Source: Rhodoferax sp.
GTDB lineage: Bacteria; Pseudomonadota; Gammaproteobacteria; Burkholderiales; Burkholderiaceae_C
Length of the DNA stretch: 64,000 bases
Direction of reading: 5' to 3'
Assembly: GCF_030697375.1 (NCBI RefSeq)
Contig: NZ_JAUYQD010000033.1
Location: 1 to 64,000, forward strand
Positions within the stretch are counted from its first letter, which is position 1. The number at the start of each line of letters is the position of its first letter. This document shows positions 35,399 through 43,467 of the stretch, in pieces. Under the pieces are notes generated by a model, which searched no databases, was not told where the DNA came from, and worked only from the letters and a program-made list of their open reading frames with translations. The position numbers were made by a program, and so were the translations under genes.

Positions 35399-36325
35399 AT
35401 GGCTTTCACTTCGCTCAAGGGCTTGTCCCTCTACGACAAGGTGACCGGATCATGGGGGCGCTGCGCCGTGATTGGTGTTCCCATGGTTTTTCTGCTGGCG
35501 GTGTTTTTGCTGCCCTTCATGGTGGTTTTCAAAATCAGCGTTTCCGAGATGGAAACGGTGACTTTTTCCGAGGTGCTGACCTGGGCCGAGGGGGTCATCC
35601 TGCTCAAAGTCAATCTGGGCAATTACATCAGCCTGACGCAGGATTCGCTTTACCTCCAGACCTACCTGAGCTCTCTGGAGTTTGCGGCCATCACGACGGC
35701 GATTTGCCTTTTGATTGCCTACCCGTTCGCCTATTTCATGGCACGCAGTCCGGCAGACAAGCGGCCTGCCTTATTGATGCTGGTGATGCTGCCGTTCTGG
35801 ACCTCGTTTTTGCTGCGTGTTTACGCCTGGAAAATGCTGCTGGCCGACAGCGGGGTGTTCAACAACATGGCCATGGCCCTGGGCTTGATTTCTGAGCCCA
35901 TCAAGATGATGAACACCCCGTTTTCATTGGTCCTGGGCATGGTCTACACCTATGTTCCCTTCATGATTCTGCCGCTGTATGCCAATCTGGTGAAGATGGA
36001 TTTGCGGCTGCTGGAAGCCGCGCTGGATCTGGGGGCCACCCCGTGGCAGGCGTTTTGGCGCATCACGGTGCCTTTGTCCAAAAACGGAATCATTGCGGGT
36101 TCCATGCTGGTGTTCATCCCTTGTGTGGGCGAGTTTGTGATTCCCGAGCTGCTCGGTGGCCCGCAGACGCTCATGATTGGCCGTGTGCTGTGGGATGAGT
36201 TTTTCAGCAACAACGATTGGCCCATGGCGGCCACCGTGGCGGTGGTGATGGTCTTGCTCATCATCGTGCCACTGGCCTTGTTTAACAAACACCAGGCAGA
36301 AACTGCGGGAGGAGGGCGAGCATGA
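35399..36325 (+). CDS. potH: Polyamine ABC transporter permease
   Basis: A PotB/PotH-type permease of 308 aa with six or so membrane helices, beginning with a cytoplasmic N-terminus (MAFTSLKGLSLYDKVTGSWG) and a first helix AVIGVPMVFLLAVFLLPFMV. The EAA loop is LLEAALDLGATPWQAFWRIT. It begins 7 bp after potG and overlaps potI by ATGA. It forms the membrane channel with PotI. Confidence 0.93.
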   Translation: MAFTSLKGLSLYDKVTGSWGRCAVIGVPMVFLLAVFLLPFMVVFKISVSEMETVTFSEVLTWAEGVILLKVNLGNYISLTQDSLYLQTYLSSLEFAAITTAICLLIAYPFAYFMARSPADKRPALLMLVMLPFWTSFLLRVYAWKMLLADSGVFNNMAMALGLISEPIKMMNTPFSLVLGMVYTYVPFMILPLYANLVKMDLRLLEAALDLGATPWQAFWRITVPLSKNGIIAGSMLVFIPCVGEFVIPELLGGPQTLMIGRVLWDEFFSNNDWPMAATVAVVMVLLIIVPLALFNKHQAETAGGGRA

Positions 36326-37161
36326 AATTCAATCTGGGCCGTATGACATCCAGGTTCTGGATGGGTGCCGTGTTCCTGTTCCTGTACCTGCCCATCCTGA
36401 CCCTGGTGGTGCTGAGTTTCAACGCCAGCCCCATGGTGACGAGTTGGGGGGGCTGGTCCTTGCGCTGGTATGAAGCGCTGGCTGCGGATACGGAAATTTT
36501 GAGCGGCTTTTTCCTGTCGCTTCAAATTGCCTTCCTGACGGCGTGTTCCTCGGTGGTGCTGGGCTTGCTGGCTGCCCTGTCGCTGCACCGCTTCAAGCGC
36601 TTTCCCGGTCGCACTTTGTTCACCGGAATGGTGAATTCACCCTTGGTGATGCCGGAGGTGATCATCGGCTTGTCCTTGCTGTTGATGCTGGTGTCGGTGC
36701 AGCGCATGTTTGGCTTTCCCGAGCGTGGCCTGGCCACCATTTGGCTGGGCCACACCCTGTTGGGCATGGCCTATGCCACCGTGGTGGTGCAGTCGCGCCT
36801 GCAGGAAATGAGCCCCCAACTGGAAGAGGCTGCGCAGGATTTGGGTTGCCGCCCCCTGCAGGTGTTCTTTCTGGTGACCTTGCCGCTCATCTCCCAGGCG
36901 ATTGGGTCCGCGTGGCTGCTGACCTTTACCCTGTCGCTGGACGATGTGGTGCTGTCCGCATTTTTGTCGGGCCCGGGCTCCACCACCATGCCCATTGTCA
37001 TCTTCAGCCGGGCGCGCCTGGGTTTGAGCCCCAGTGTGAATACGGTGGCCACCTTGACGGTGGTGGTGGTCAGCATCGGTGTGCTGGCGGCCAGTGTCCT
37101 CATCGCCCGCGCCGAGCGCAGGCGCGCACAGGAGATGGCGGCGGCCTACCGCGCGGTTTGA
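36322..37161 (+). CDS. potI: Polyamine ABC transporter permease
   Basis: A PotC/PotI-type permease of 279 aa. The first helix is FWMGAVFLFLYLPILTLVVL, and LEEAAQDLGCRPLQVFFLVT forms the EAA loop. TFTLSLDDVVLSAFLSGPGS is a PotC/PotI signature. It closes the four-gene transporter run, and a GC-rich hairpin follows at 37187. Confidence 0.93.
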   Translation: MKFNLGRMTSRFWMGAVFLFLYLPILTLVVLSFNASPMVTSWGGWSLRWYEALAADTEILSGFFLSLQIAFLTACSSVVLGLLAALSLHRFKRFPGRTLFTGMVNSPLVMPEVIIGLSLLLMLVSVQRMFGFPERGLATIWLGHTLLGMAYATVVVQSRLQEMSPQLEEAAQDLGCRPLQVFFLVTLPLISQAIGSAWLLTFTLSLDDVVLSAFLSGPGSTTMPIVIFSRARLGLSPSVNTVATLTVVVVSIGVLAASVLIARAERRRAQEMAAAYRAV

Positions 37162-37186
37162 AGGTCTGCCGCGTTGTGTTGCGTAG

Positions 37187-37224
37187 AAACGGGGTCGGCA
37201 GAAATGCCGCCCCGTTTGTCATTT
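37187..37224 (+). terminator. Probable terminator after potI
   Basis: A long stem, AAACGGGG-T-CGGCA against TGCCG-CCCCGTTT, closes on a GAAA tetraloop (37187-37217). The following T content is moderate (TTTGTCATTT), so termination may be partial. Confidence 0.6.
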
Positions 37225-37307
37225 GAGGGGTCCGGTAGATCCAATTGGGTGCACATGGGTGGGTCCACTTGGATATTCGGCATGCTTTAGAGAAGGAGAA
37301 ATAACGT

Positions 37308-38795
37308 ATGAAACCAGTAAGCTATCCCAGCCTTGCGTCGTTCGACGGACGGGCCTTGATCAACGGCCAACGTGTGGCCGCCCAAGACGGCCAAGTGTTC
37401 GACTGCATTTCACCCGTGGATGGCCGCGTCCTGACGCAGGTGGCCCGTTGTGGCGAAGCGGATGTCAATGCCGCCGTGGCCGCGGCGCGTGCGGCGTTTG
37501 AAGACCGCCGCTGGAGCGGCATGCCCCCGGCGCAGCGCAAACGCACCATGATCCGGTTTGCCGATTTGCTGCTGGAGCATGCGGACGAGCTGGCACTGAC
37601 GGAAACCCTGGACATGGGCAAACCGGTGAAGTACGCCCGCGCCGTGGACGTCCACAGCGCCGCCAACTGCATTCGCTGGTACGGCGAAGCGGTGGACAAG
37701 GTGTACGACGAAATCGCCCCCACCCCCAGCACCGCCTTGGCGCTGATCACCCGTGAACCCGTGGGGGTGGTGGGGGTGATCGTGCCCTGGAACTACCCCA
37801 TGATCATGGCTGCGTGGAAGATTGCGCCGGCTTTGGCGTCTGGCAATTCGGTGGTCCTCAAGCCCAGCGAAAAATCTCCGCTGACCGCCTTGCGCATGGC
37901 CGATCTTGCGCTGGAGGCGGGTGTTCCCGAGGGCGTGTTCAACGTGGTCACGGGCATGGGGCCTGAGGCGGGGTCGCCCCTGGCCCTGCACATGGATGTG
38001 GACTGCATTGCCTTTACCGGCTCCACCCGCGTGGGCAAACAAATCCATGTGATGGCCGGACAGAGCAATTTGAAGCGGGCCTGGACCGAACTCGGCGGCA
38101 AGTCGCCCAACATCGTGTTTGCCGATTGCCCGAACCTGGACCGGGCCGTGGAAGCGGCGGTGGGCAGCATCTTCTTCAACCAGGGGGAGAGCTGTAATGC
38201 GCCCTCGCGCCTGTATGTGGAGGCCACCATCAAAGACCGCTTCCTGGAAAAGGCCCTGGCCCTGGTGCCCGCCTATGCCCCGGCCAATCCGCTGCTCCCC
38301 GACACGGTGATGGGCGCCCTGGTCGACCAGATCCAGATGGCTTCGGTGCTGCGCTACATCGATATTGGCAAGGCCGAGGGTGCCAAAGTTATTGCCGGTG
38401 GTGAGCAAGCCTTGCGTGAGACCGGGGGCTGTTATGTGCAGCCCACCATTTTTGACGGCGTGACCGGTGGCATGACCATTGCGCGCGAGGAAATCTTTGG
38501 CCCGGTGCTGTCGGTGCTGACCTTCACCGATGCCGCCGATGCGGTGCGCCAGGCCAATGCCAGCGTGTACGGCTTGCAGGCGGGGGTCTGGACCAGCGAC
38601 CTGAACAAGGCGCACGGCGTGGCCCGCGCCCTGCGGGCCGGAACGGTGCATGTCAACCAGTACGACGAGGACGACATCACCGTGCCCTTTGGCGGCTTCA
38701 AGCAAAGCGGCGTGGGGCGTGACAAGTCTCTGCACGCCTTTGACAAGTACACCGAAACCAAGACCACCTGGATTCGCATCGATTCGCCGGTGTGA
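37308..38795 (+). CDS. puuC: Gamma-glutamyl-gamma-aminobutyraldehyde dehydrogenase
   Basis: An NAD(P)-dependent aldehyde dehydrogenase of 495 aa. The Rossmann motif PWNYPMIMAAWKIAPALASG, the ELGGKSPNIV catalytic-Glu motif and the nucleophile C296 in FFNQGESCNAPSRL are all intact. The C-terminal PFGGFKQSGVGRDKSLHAFD matches PuuC/AldA-type enzymes. It oxidises gamma-glutamyl-gamma-aminobutyraldehyde to gamma-glutamyl-GABA, the substrate of PuuD. A strong GGAG site precedes the ATG. It is followed by gabT 55 bp later. Confidence 0.88.
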   Translation: MKPVSYPSLASFDGRALINGQRVAAQDGQVFDCISPVDGRVLTQVARCGEADVNAAVAAARAAFEDRRWSGMPPAQRKRTMIRFADLLLEHADELALTETLDMGKPVKYARAVDVHSAANCIRWYGEAVDKVYDEIAPTPSTALALITREPVGVVGVIVPWNYPMIMAAWKIAPALASGNSVVLKPSEKSPLTALRMADLALEAGVPEGVFNVVTGMGPEAGSPLALHMDVDCIAFTGSTRVGKQIHVMAGQSNLKRAWTELGGKSPNIVFADCPNLDRAVEAAVGSIFFNQGESCNAPSRLYVEATIKDRFLEKALALVPAYAPANPLLPDTVMGALVDQIQMASVLRYIDIGKAEGAKVIAGGEQALRETGGCYVQPTIFDGVTGGMTIAREEIFGPVLSVLTFTDAADAVRQANASVYGLQAGVWTSDLNKAHGVARALRAGTVHVNQYDEDDITVPFGGFKQSGVGRDKSLHAFDKYTETKTTWIRIDSPV

Positions 38796-38850
38796 TGGCG
38801 CCCGGCTGCATGGACTTGAATCCCCATCCATCGTTTTTAGGAATGAATCA

Positions 38851-40155
38851 ATGAACGCACTATTGAAACCTGCAGCGCAGGCCACTGGCACGGTGCCCGG
38901 CACCAATGCCGAATGGCACGCTCGCCGCCTGGCGGCGACCCCACGCGGCGTGGCCGTCCTGGGCGATTTTTTTATCGACCACGCCAAAAATGCAGAATTT
39001 TGGGACATCGAAGGCCGCCGCTTCATTGACTTTGCCGGTGGCATCGCGGTGCTTAATACCGGCCATGTGCACCCCAAGGTACAAGCCGCGATCGCTGCGC
39101 AGTTGCAGCGCTTCACCCACAGTTGTTACCAGGTGGTGCCCTACGCCGAGTACGTGTCTTTGGCCGAACGCATCAATGCCATTGCACCGATAGCCGGTGC
39201 CAAAAAGACGGCGTTTTTTTCGACCGGCGCCGAAGCGGTGGAAAACGCCATCAAAATTGCGCGCTCCCACACCCAGCGCGGTGGCGTCATCGCATTTGGC
39301 GGCGGTTTCCATGGCCGCAGCCTGTTCGCCGTGGCGCTCACCGGCAAGGTGCAGCCCTACAAGGCCGGGTTCGGACCGTTTCCACCGGAGATTTACCACG
39401 CACCTTTCCCCAGTGATGCGGCCAGCACCGAAGCCATGAAAGCCGCTGTGGAGCAACTCTTCAAGTGCGACATCGAACCCAGTCGCGTGGCCGCCTTCAT
39501 TTTCGAGCCGGTGCAAGGGGAGGGCGGATTCAACGCCATCCACGCCGAAGCCGTCCAGTGGCTGCGGGCGCTGTGTGACCAACACGGCATTCTCTTGATT
39601 GCCGATGAGGTGCAGACGGGCTTTGCCCGCACCGGCCAGATGTTCGCCATGGAGCACTACGGTGTGTCCCCCGACCTCATGACCCTGGCCAAAAGCATGG
39701 CCGGAGGCACCACCCTGTCCGCCGTGGTGGGGCGTGCGGAGGTGATGGATGCGCCCAACCCAGGTGGATTGGGCGGCACCTACGCCGGCAACCCCTTGGC
39801 GGTGGCTGCGGCCCACGCGGTGCTGGACGTGATGGCGGAAGAAAATCTGTGTGAACGCGCCCGCGTGCTGGGGGAGCGCCTCCAGGTGCGCTTGCGGCAG
39901 GCCAAGGCCAACAACCCGCGCATGGGAGAGATTCGGGCACTGGGCGCCATGGTGGCCTGCGATTTCATCCACCCCGCCACGGGTGCACCGGATGCCGACC
40001 TCACCAAGCAGGTGCAGCAGGCCGCGCTCCAAAAAGGGCTGCTCTTGCTCACCTGCGGTGTCCACGGCAACGTGGTCCGCTTCTTGTTCCCGCTGACCAT
40101 TGAAGACGCCGTGTTCGAAGAGGCCATGGCCATTTTGGACACGGTACTGGCCTGA
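38851..40155 (+). CDS. gabT: 4-aminobutyrate aminotransferase
   Basis: A class III PLP aminotransferase of 434 aa that converts GABA and 2-oxoglutarate to succinate semialdehyde and glutamate. Signatures are IDFAGGIAVLNTGHVHPKV, FFSTGAEAVENAIKIARS (PLP phosphate site), LIADEVQTGFARTG, and the PLP lysine K281 in MTLAKSMAGGTTLSAVVGR. The start MNALLKPAAQA at 38851 has TTAGGAA upstream. It completes the route to succinate semialdehyde, but gabD is not in the window. Confidence 0.92.
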   Translation: MNALLKPAAQATGTVPGTNAEWHARRLAATPRGVAVLGDFFIDHAKNAEFWDIEGRRFIDFAGGIAVLNTGHVHPKVQAAIAAQLQRFTHSCYQVVPYAEYVSLAERINAIAPIAGAKKTAFFSTGAEAVENAIKIARSHTQRGGVIAFGGGFHGRSLFAVALTGKVQPYKAGFGPFPPEIYHAPFPSDAASTEAMKAAVEQLFKCDIEPSRVAAFIFEPVQGEGGFNAIHAEAVQWLRALCDQHGILLIADEVQTGFARTGQMFAMEHYGVSPDLMTLAKSMAGGTTLSAVVGRAEVMDAPNPGGLGGTYAGNPLAVAAAHAVLDVMAEENLCERARVLGERLQVRLRQAKANNPRMGEIRALGAMVACDFIHPATGAPDADLTKQVQQAALQKGLLLLTCGVHGNVVRFLFPLTIEDAVFEEAMAILDTVLA

Positions 40156-40208
40156 TCTTGCCCCTTTGCGGCACACCGGGGGTGTCGCCGCAGCCCGGTT
40201 TGTTTGGA

Positions 40209-40245
40209 TTTTGCTCCTATTTTGATAGCTGCTTGCGCAGTACCC
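40209..40245. repeat. Short dispersed repeat (GATAGCTGCTTGCGCAG type)
   Basis: TTTTGCTCCTATTTTGATAG followed by CTGCTTGCGCAGTACCC is a copy of the repeat at 14455. It occupies the middle of the 115-bp gap between gabT and the next ligase gene. An imperfect hairpin (GCGGCACACC / GGTGTCGCCGC, 40168-40191) precedes it and may end gabT transcription. Confidence 0.65.
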
Positions 40246-40270
40246 ATATGCCGAAAGGCCTGTTTTTTGT

Positions 40271-41602
40271 ATGAAAACCATCCAAGAGCGCATGGCTGCG
40301 CTGCAGTCCCAAGGTATTCACTCCATCCTGGCGCAGTTTTCCGACATCCATGGGGTGGCCAAAGGCAAGCTGGTGCCCGTGGCGCTTTTGCAGGAGTGGG
40401 TGGAGCAGGGTGCGGGTTTTGCCGGACCCAGCATCTGGGGCACGGGCTTGCCCCGCTACGGCGCGCGCAGTGAGTATTACGGCCGGGTGCTGCCCGAGTC
40501 TTTACACCCCTTGCCCTTTATGCCCGGTGTGGCGCACGCCGTGTGTGAGGGTTATGCCGGTGGAGAACCCTTGGAAACCTGCTCTCGCCAGGTGCTCAAG
40601 CGCCAGGTGCGCCGCCTGGAGGAGCGCGGCTGGACCCTGTGGGTGGGCATCGAGCCCGAATTCTTCCTTCTGAACCAGGACGCGCAAGGGCAGTGGGCTG
40701 TGGCAGACGGGCAGGACCAGTTGGGCAAACCCTCGTACGACCTCAAAGCCCTCCATCGCAATGCAGGTTTCCTGGAGAACATGCGCAGCGCGCTGCTTGC
40801 CTTGGGCTTTGATCTTCAGCAGATCGACCATGAAGATGCCTGCGGCCAGTACGAGATTAACTACCGCTTTGACGACGCACTGGCGGCGGCAGACCGCTAC
40901 ATGCTCTTCAAAATGACCGCGCATGCCATTGCCCAGAAACACGGAATGACCTTTAGCTGCATGCCCAAACCTTTGGCGCATGCGCCGGGCAGTGGCTTGC
41001 ACTTCCACCTGAGCATCACAGATGCGCAAGGACACGCCATTTTTTCGGACACCAGCGGATTGCTGGGCTTGAGCGCGCAGGGCCACCATTTTGTGGCGGG
41101 GCTGCTGCACCATGCCGACGCCCTCAGCGCGCTGTGCGCCCCCACGGTGAACAGCTACAAACGGCTGGCCTCCAGCAGCAGCGCATCGGGCACCACCTGG
41201 TCGCCCGTGTGGAAAAGTTATGGCGACAACAACCGCACTTGCGTGGTGCGCACGGTGGCGGGCCGCATTGAATGGCGCTTGCCCGACCCCTCTTGCAACG
41301 TCTATGCGGCCATCGCCGCCACCCTGGCCGCCGGTTTGAATGGAATGGACCTGGCCCTGGAGGCACCGCCCCCGTGTGGCGAAGATCTGTACGAACGCCA
41401 GTCCCGTGGTGGCGCCATGCCGCCGCGTCTGCCCCGCAATCTGGACGAGGCGGTGGCGGGACTGGAGCAAGACCGTGTTTTGGTGGCAGCCCTGGGGGAC
41501 GCGTTTTGCCACGAATTCGTCAAGCTCAAGCGCGCCGAATGGGACGAATACAGCCAGCAGATCAGTGCCTGGGAGCTTGGGCGCTATGCTGATGCTTTTT
41601 AA
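40271..41602 (+). CDS. Glutamine-synthetase-family ligase (GlnT/type III-like, possible gamma-glutamyl-amine ligase)
   Basis: A second glutamine-synthetase fold protein in the locus (443 aa). It keeps the N-terminal FSDIHGVAKGKLVPV, the catalytic WVGIEPEFFLLN, the metal site HEDACGQYEINYRF, the HFHLS nucleotide motif and NRTCVVRTVAGRIEWRLPDP. The family includes glutamate-methylamine ligase and gamma-glutamylamide synthetases. Its place downstream of gabT suggests use of another amine or of ammonia. It is clearly different from PuuA at 30209. Substrate unknown. An AT-rich regulatory region follows at 41603-41884. Confidence 0.8.
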   Translation: MKTIQERMAALQSQGIHSILAQFSDIHGVAKGKLVPVALLQEWVEQGAGFAGPSIWGTGLPRYGARSEYYGRVLPESLHPLPFMPGVAHAVCEGYAGGEPLETCSRQVLKRQVRRLEERGWTLWVGIEPEFFLLNQDAQGQWAVADGQDQLGKPSYDLKALHRNAGFLENMRSALLALGFDLQQIDHEDACGQYEINYRFDDALAAADRYMLFKMTAHAIAQKHGMTFSCMPKPLAHAPGSGLHFHLSITDAQGHAIFSDTSGLLGLSAQGHHFVAGLLHHADALSALCAPTVNSYKRLASSSSASGTTWSPVWKSYGDNNRTCVVRTVAGRIEWRLPDPSCNVYAAIAATLAAGLNGMDLALEAPPPCGEDLYERQSRGGAMPPRLPRNLDEAVAGLEQDRVLVAALGDAFCHEFVKLKRAEWDEYSQQISAWELGRYADAF

Positions 41603-41764
41603 ACGCAATGCTGGGCGTGTGGAGATGATTTTGAGATGCGTATTGTGATTTTGTAATGTGAAATTGCGTGTGTTGTTTGCCTTGGGTTAATTTTCTTAAT
41701 GCAAATTTTCTTTTCGCAAAGTGAATTTGTGTTTGTAAGTTGTTGATTTGTATGGAAAAAATTT

Positions 41765-41811
41765 ATGTCTTATATAAGACATAAGATAGATTTCATGTCT
41801 TATATAAGACT
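41765..41811. promoter_or_regulatory. Tandem palindromic operators upstream of aceA
   Basis: GTCTTATATAAGAC occurs twice, at 41767-41780 and 41797-41810, exactly 30 bp apart. The first is extended to the 18-bp palindrome ATGTCTTATATAAGACAT. The spacing of about three helical turns places both sites on one DNA face. The surrounding 41603-41884 is very AT-rich for this genome and also has TGCAAA/CGCAAA motifs near 41701-41720. It is probably the binding site of a carbon-control regulator and overlaps the promoter. Confidence 0.7.
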
Positions 41812-41884
41812 AGAATAAGGTCACAGCCTGCGATATTGAAAACATGTCCAGGGATCGTTTTTCTTCAACCTTCGGAGTGAATCC

Positions 41885-43189
41885 ATGACGACACCAACCC
41901 GTGAACAACAAATCGCCGCTCTTGAAAAAGACTGGGCTACCAATCCCCGCTGGAAGGGTATCAAGCGCGGTTACTCCGCTGCTGATGTGGTCCGCCTGCG
42001 CGGTTCCTTCCCCATCGAGCACACCTTGGCCCGCCGTGGTGCTGAAAAACTCTGGAATTTGGTGAACACAGAGCCTTACGTCAATTGCCTGGGCGCATTG
42101 ACGGGCGGCCAAGCCATGCAACAGGTCAAGGCTGGCGTCAAGGCCATCTACCTGTCCGGCTGGCAAGTCGCTGCGGACAACAACTCCTACGCCTCCATGT
42201 ACCCGGACCAGTCCCTGTACCCCGTGGACTCGGTGCCAACCGTGGTGGAACGCATCAATAACACCTTCCGCCGTGCCGACGAAATCCAGCACTCCAAAGG
42301 CATTGACGCTGGCGACAAGGGTTACATCGACAACTTCGCGCCTATCGTGGCCGACGCAGAAGCCGGTTTCGGTGGCGTGTTGAACGCGTTTGAATTGATG
42401 AAGGCCATGATCAAGGCCGGTGCGGCTGGCGTGCACTGGGAAGACCAATTGGCGTCGGTCAAGAAATGCGGCCACATGGGCGGCAAAGTGTTGGTGCCTA
42501 CCGCCGAAGCCTGCCAAAAACTGATCGCAGCCCGTATGGCGGCCGACGTTTGCGGCGTGCCTACCCTGGTGATCGCCCGCACCGATGCCGAAGCTGCCGA
42601 CCTGTTGACCAGCGACTACGACGAAAACGACAAGCCCTTCCTGACCGGTGAGCGCACCGCCGAAGGTTTCTACAAGACCAATAAGGGCATGGACCAAGCC
42701 ATCTCCCGCGCCATTGCTTACGCTGAGTACGCTGACTTGGTGTGGTGCGAAACCGGTACGCCTGACCTGGAATTTGCCAAGAAGTTTGCCGATGCTGTGC
42801 ACGCCAAACACCCCGGCAAGATGTTGGCTTACAACTGCTCGCCTTCCTTCAACTGGAAGAAGAACCTGGACGACGCGACCATCGCCAAGTTCCAGCGCGA
42901 ACTCGGCGCCATGGGTTACAAGTACCAGTTCATCACCTTGGCGGGTATCCACTCCATGTGGTACAACATGTTCGACTTGGCACAAGACTACGTCGCTCGC
43001 GGCATGTCGGCTTACGTTGAGAAGGTGCAAGAGCCTGAATTCGCAGCCCGTGACCGTGGCTACACTTTCGTGTCGCACCAGCAAGAAGTCGGCACCGGCT
43101 ACTTCGACGAAGTGACCACCGTGATCCAAGGCGGCAAGTCCAGCGTAACCGCGCTGACCGGCTCCACCGAAGAAGAGCAGTTCCACTGA
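41885..43189 (+). CDS. aceA: Isocitrate lyase
   Basis: Splits isocitrate into glyoxylate and succinate, the first step of the glyoxylate shunt. The catalytic motif KKCGHMGGK (C195) is intact, and [16 protein letters not shown] lies in the expected place. Other hallmarks are [20 protein letters not shown] and YNCSPSFNW. Length 434 aa, normal for the bacterial enzyme. Start ATG 41885 with GGAGTG upstream. It is monocistronic: a terminator follows at 43210 and two tandem operators precede it, so acetate or fatty-acid control is likely. Malate synthase is not in the window. Confidence 0.96.
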   Translation: MTTPTREQQIAALEKDWATNPRWKGIKRGYSAADVVRLRGSFPIEHTLARRGAEKLWNLVNTEPYVNCLGALTGGQAMQQVKAGVKAIYLSGWQVAADNNSYASMYPDQSLYPVDSVPTVVERINNTFRRADEIQHSKGIDAGDKGYIDNFAPIVADAEAGFGGVLNAFELMKAMIKAGAAGVHWEDQLASVKKCGHMGGKVLVPTAEACQKLIAARMAADVCGVPTLVIARTDAEAADLLTSDYDENDKPFLTGERTAEGFYKTNKGMDQAISRAIAYAEYADLVWCETGTPDLEFAKKFADAVHAKHPGKMLAYNCSPSFNWKKNLDDATIAKFQRELGAMGYKYQFITLAGIHSMWYNMFDLAQDYVARGMSAYVEKVQEPEFAARDRGYTFVSHQQEVGTGYFDEVTTVIQGGKSSVTALTGSTEEEQFH

Positions 43190-43209
43190 TCTGACCCATC
43201 GGGTCTAGA

Positions 43210-43250
43210 GGGCTGGGTCTTCCGAAAGGGTGACCCAGCCCTTTTTGTTT
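43210..43250 (+). terminator. Rho-independent terminator of aceA
   Basis: A 10-bp perfect stem GGGCTGGGTC/GACCCAGCCC (43210-43219 and 43232-43241) is followed by TTTTTGTTT. Confidence 0.92.
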
Positions 43251-43321
43251 GGGGTCGCGTCGGACTGAGGTTAAAATTAGGCATCTTCCTGCATCACAAG
43301 AGCGAGAAAGGCACTTTGGTT

Positions 43322-43363
43322 ATGACACCGCGAACTACACCGGCAAAAGTTTTAAGCAAATAA
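43322..43363 (+). CDS. Thr-containing leader peptide of thrS (13 aa, MTPRTTPAKVLSK)
   Basis: A short frame starts at ATG 43322 with AAAGG about 10 nt upstream and stops at TAA 43361. Three of its 13 codons are threonine (ACA, ACT, ACA at positions 2, 5 and 6), far above chance, and two are adjacent. It lies directly before an antiterminator/terminator pair (43371-43440) and 105 nt before thrS. This fits a ribosome-mediated attenuator in which low charged tRNA-Thr stalls the ribosome and lets the RNA antiterminate. The function is inferred from sequence layout only. Confidence 0.7.
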   Translation: MTPRTTPAKVLSK

Positions 43364-43370
43364 GGCCGTA

Positions 43371-43440
43371 GTCCGCGTGCCTTGTGCGCAGACAGCTCCT
43401 GAATTCATAGCAAAGCGCGGACCATTCCGCGCTTTTTCGT
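43371..43440 (+). terminator. Attenuator of thrS: antiterminator and competing terminator
   Basis: The terminator stem AAAGCGCGG/CCGCGCTTT (43412-43420 and 43427-43435) ends in a T-run. The segment GTCCGCG (43371-43377) can pair instead with CGCGGAC (43416-43422), which uses the left arm and loop of the terminator, so the two structures exclude each other. GTCCGCG starts 8 nt after the leader stop codon, so a ribosome finishing the leader would mask it and favour termination. Confidence 0.7.
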
Positions 43441-43467
43441 TTCTCCTCATCTATTACTCACATCACC

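Noticed and set aside
37410-39116. 568-codon minus-strand frame opposite puuC and gabT
   Set aside because: Antisense shadow of two well-defined genes.
41810-43186. 458-codon minus-strand frame opposite aceA
   Set aside because: Antisense shadow; it also runs over the operator region.
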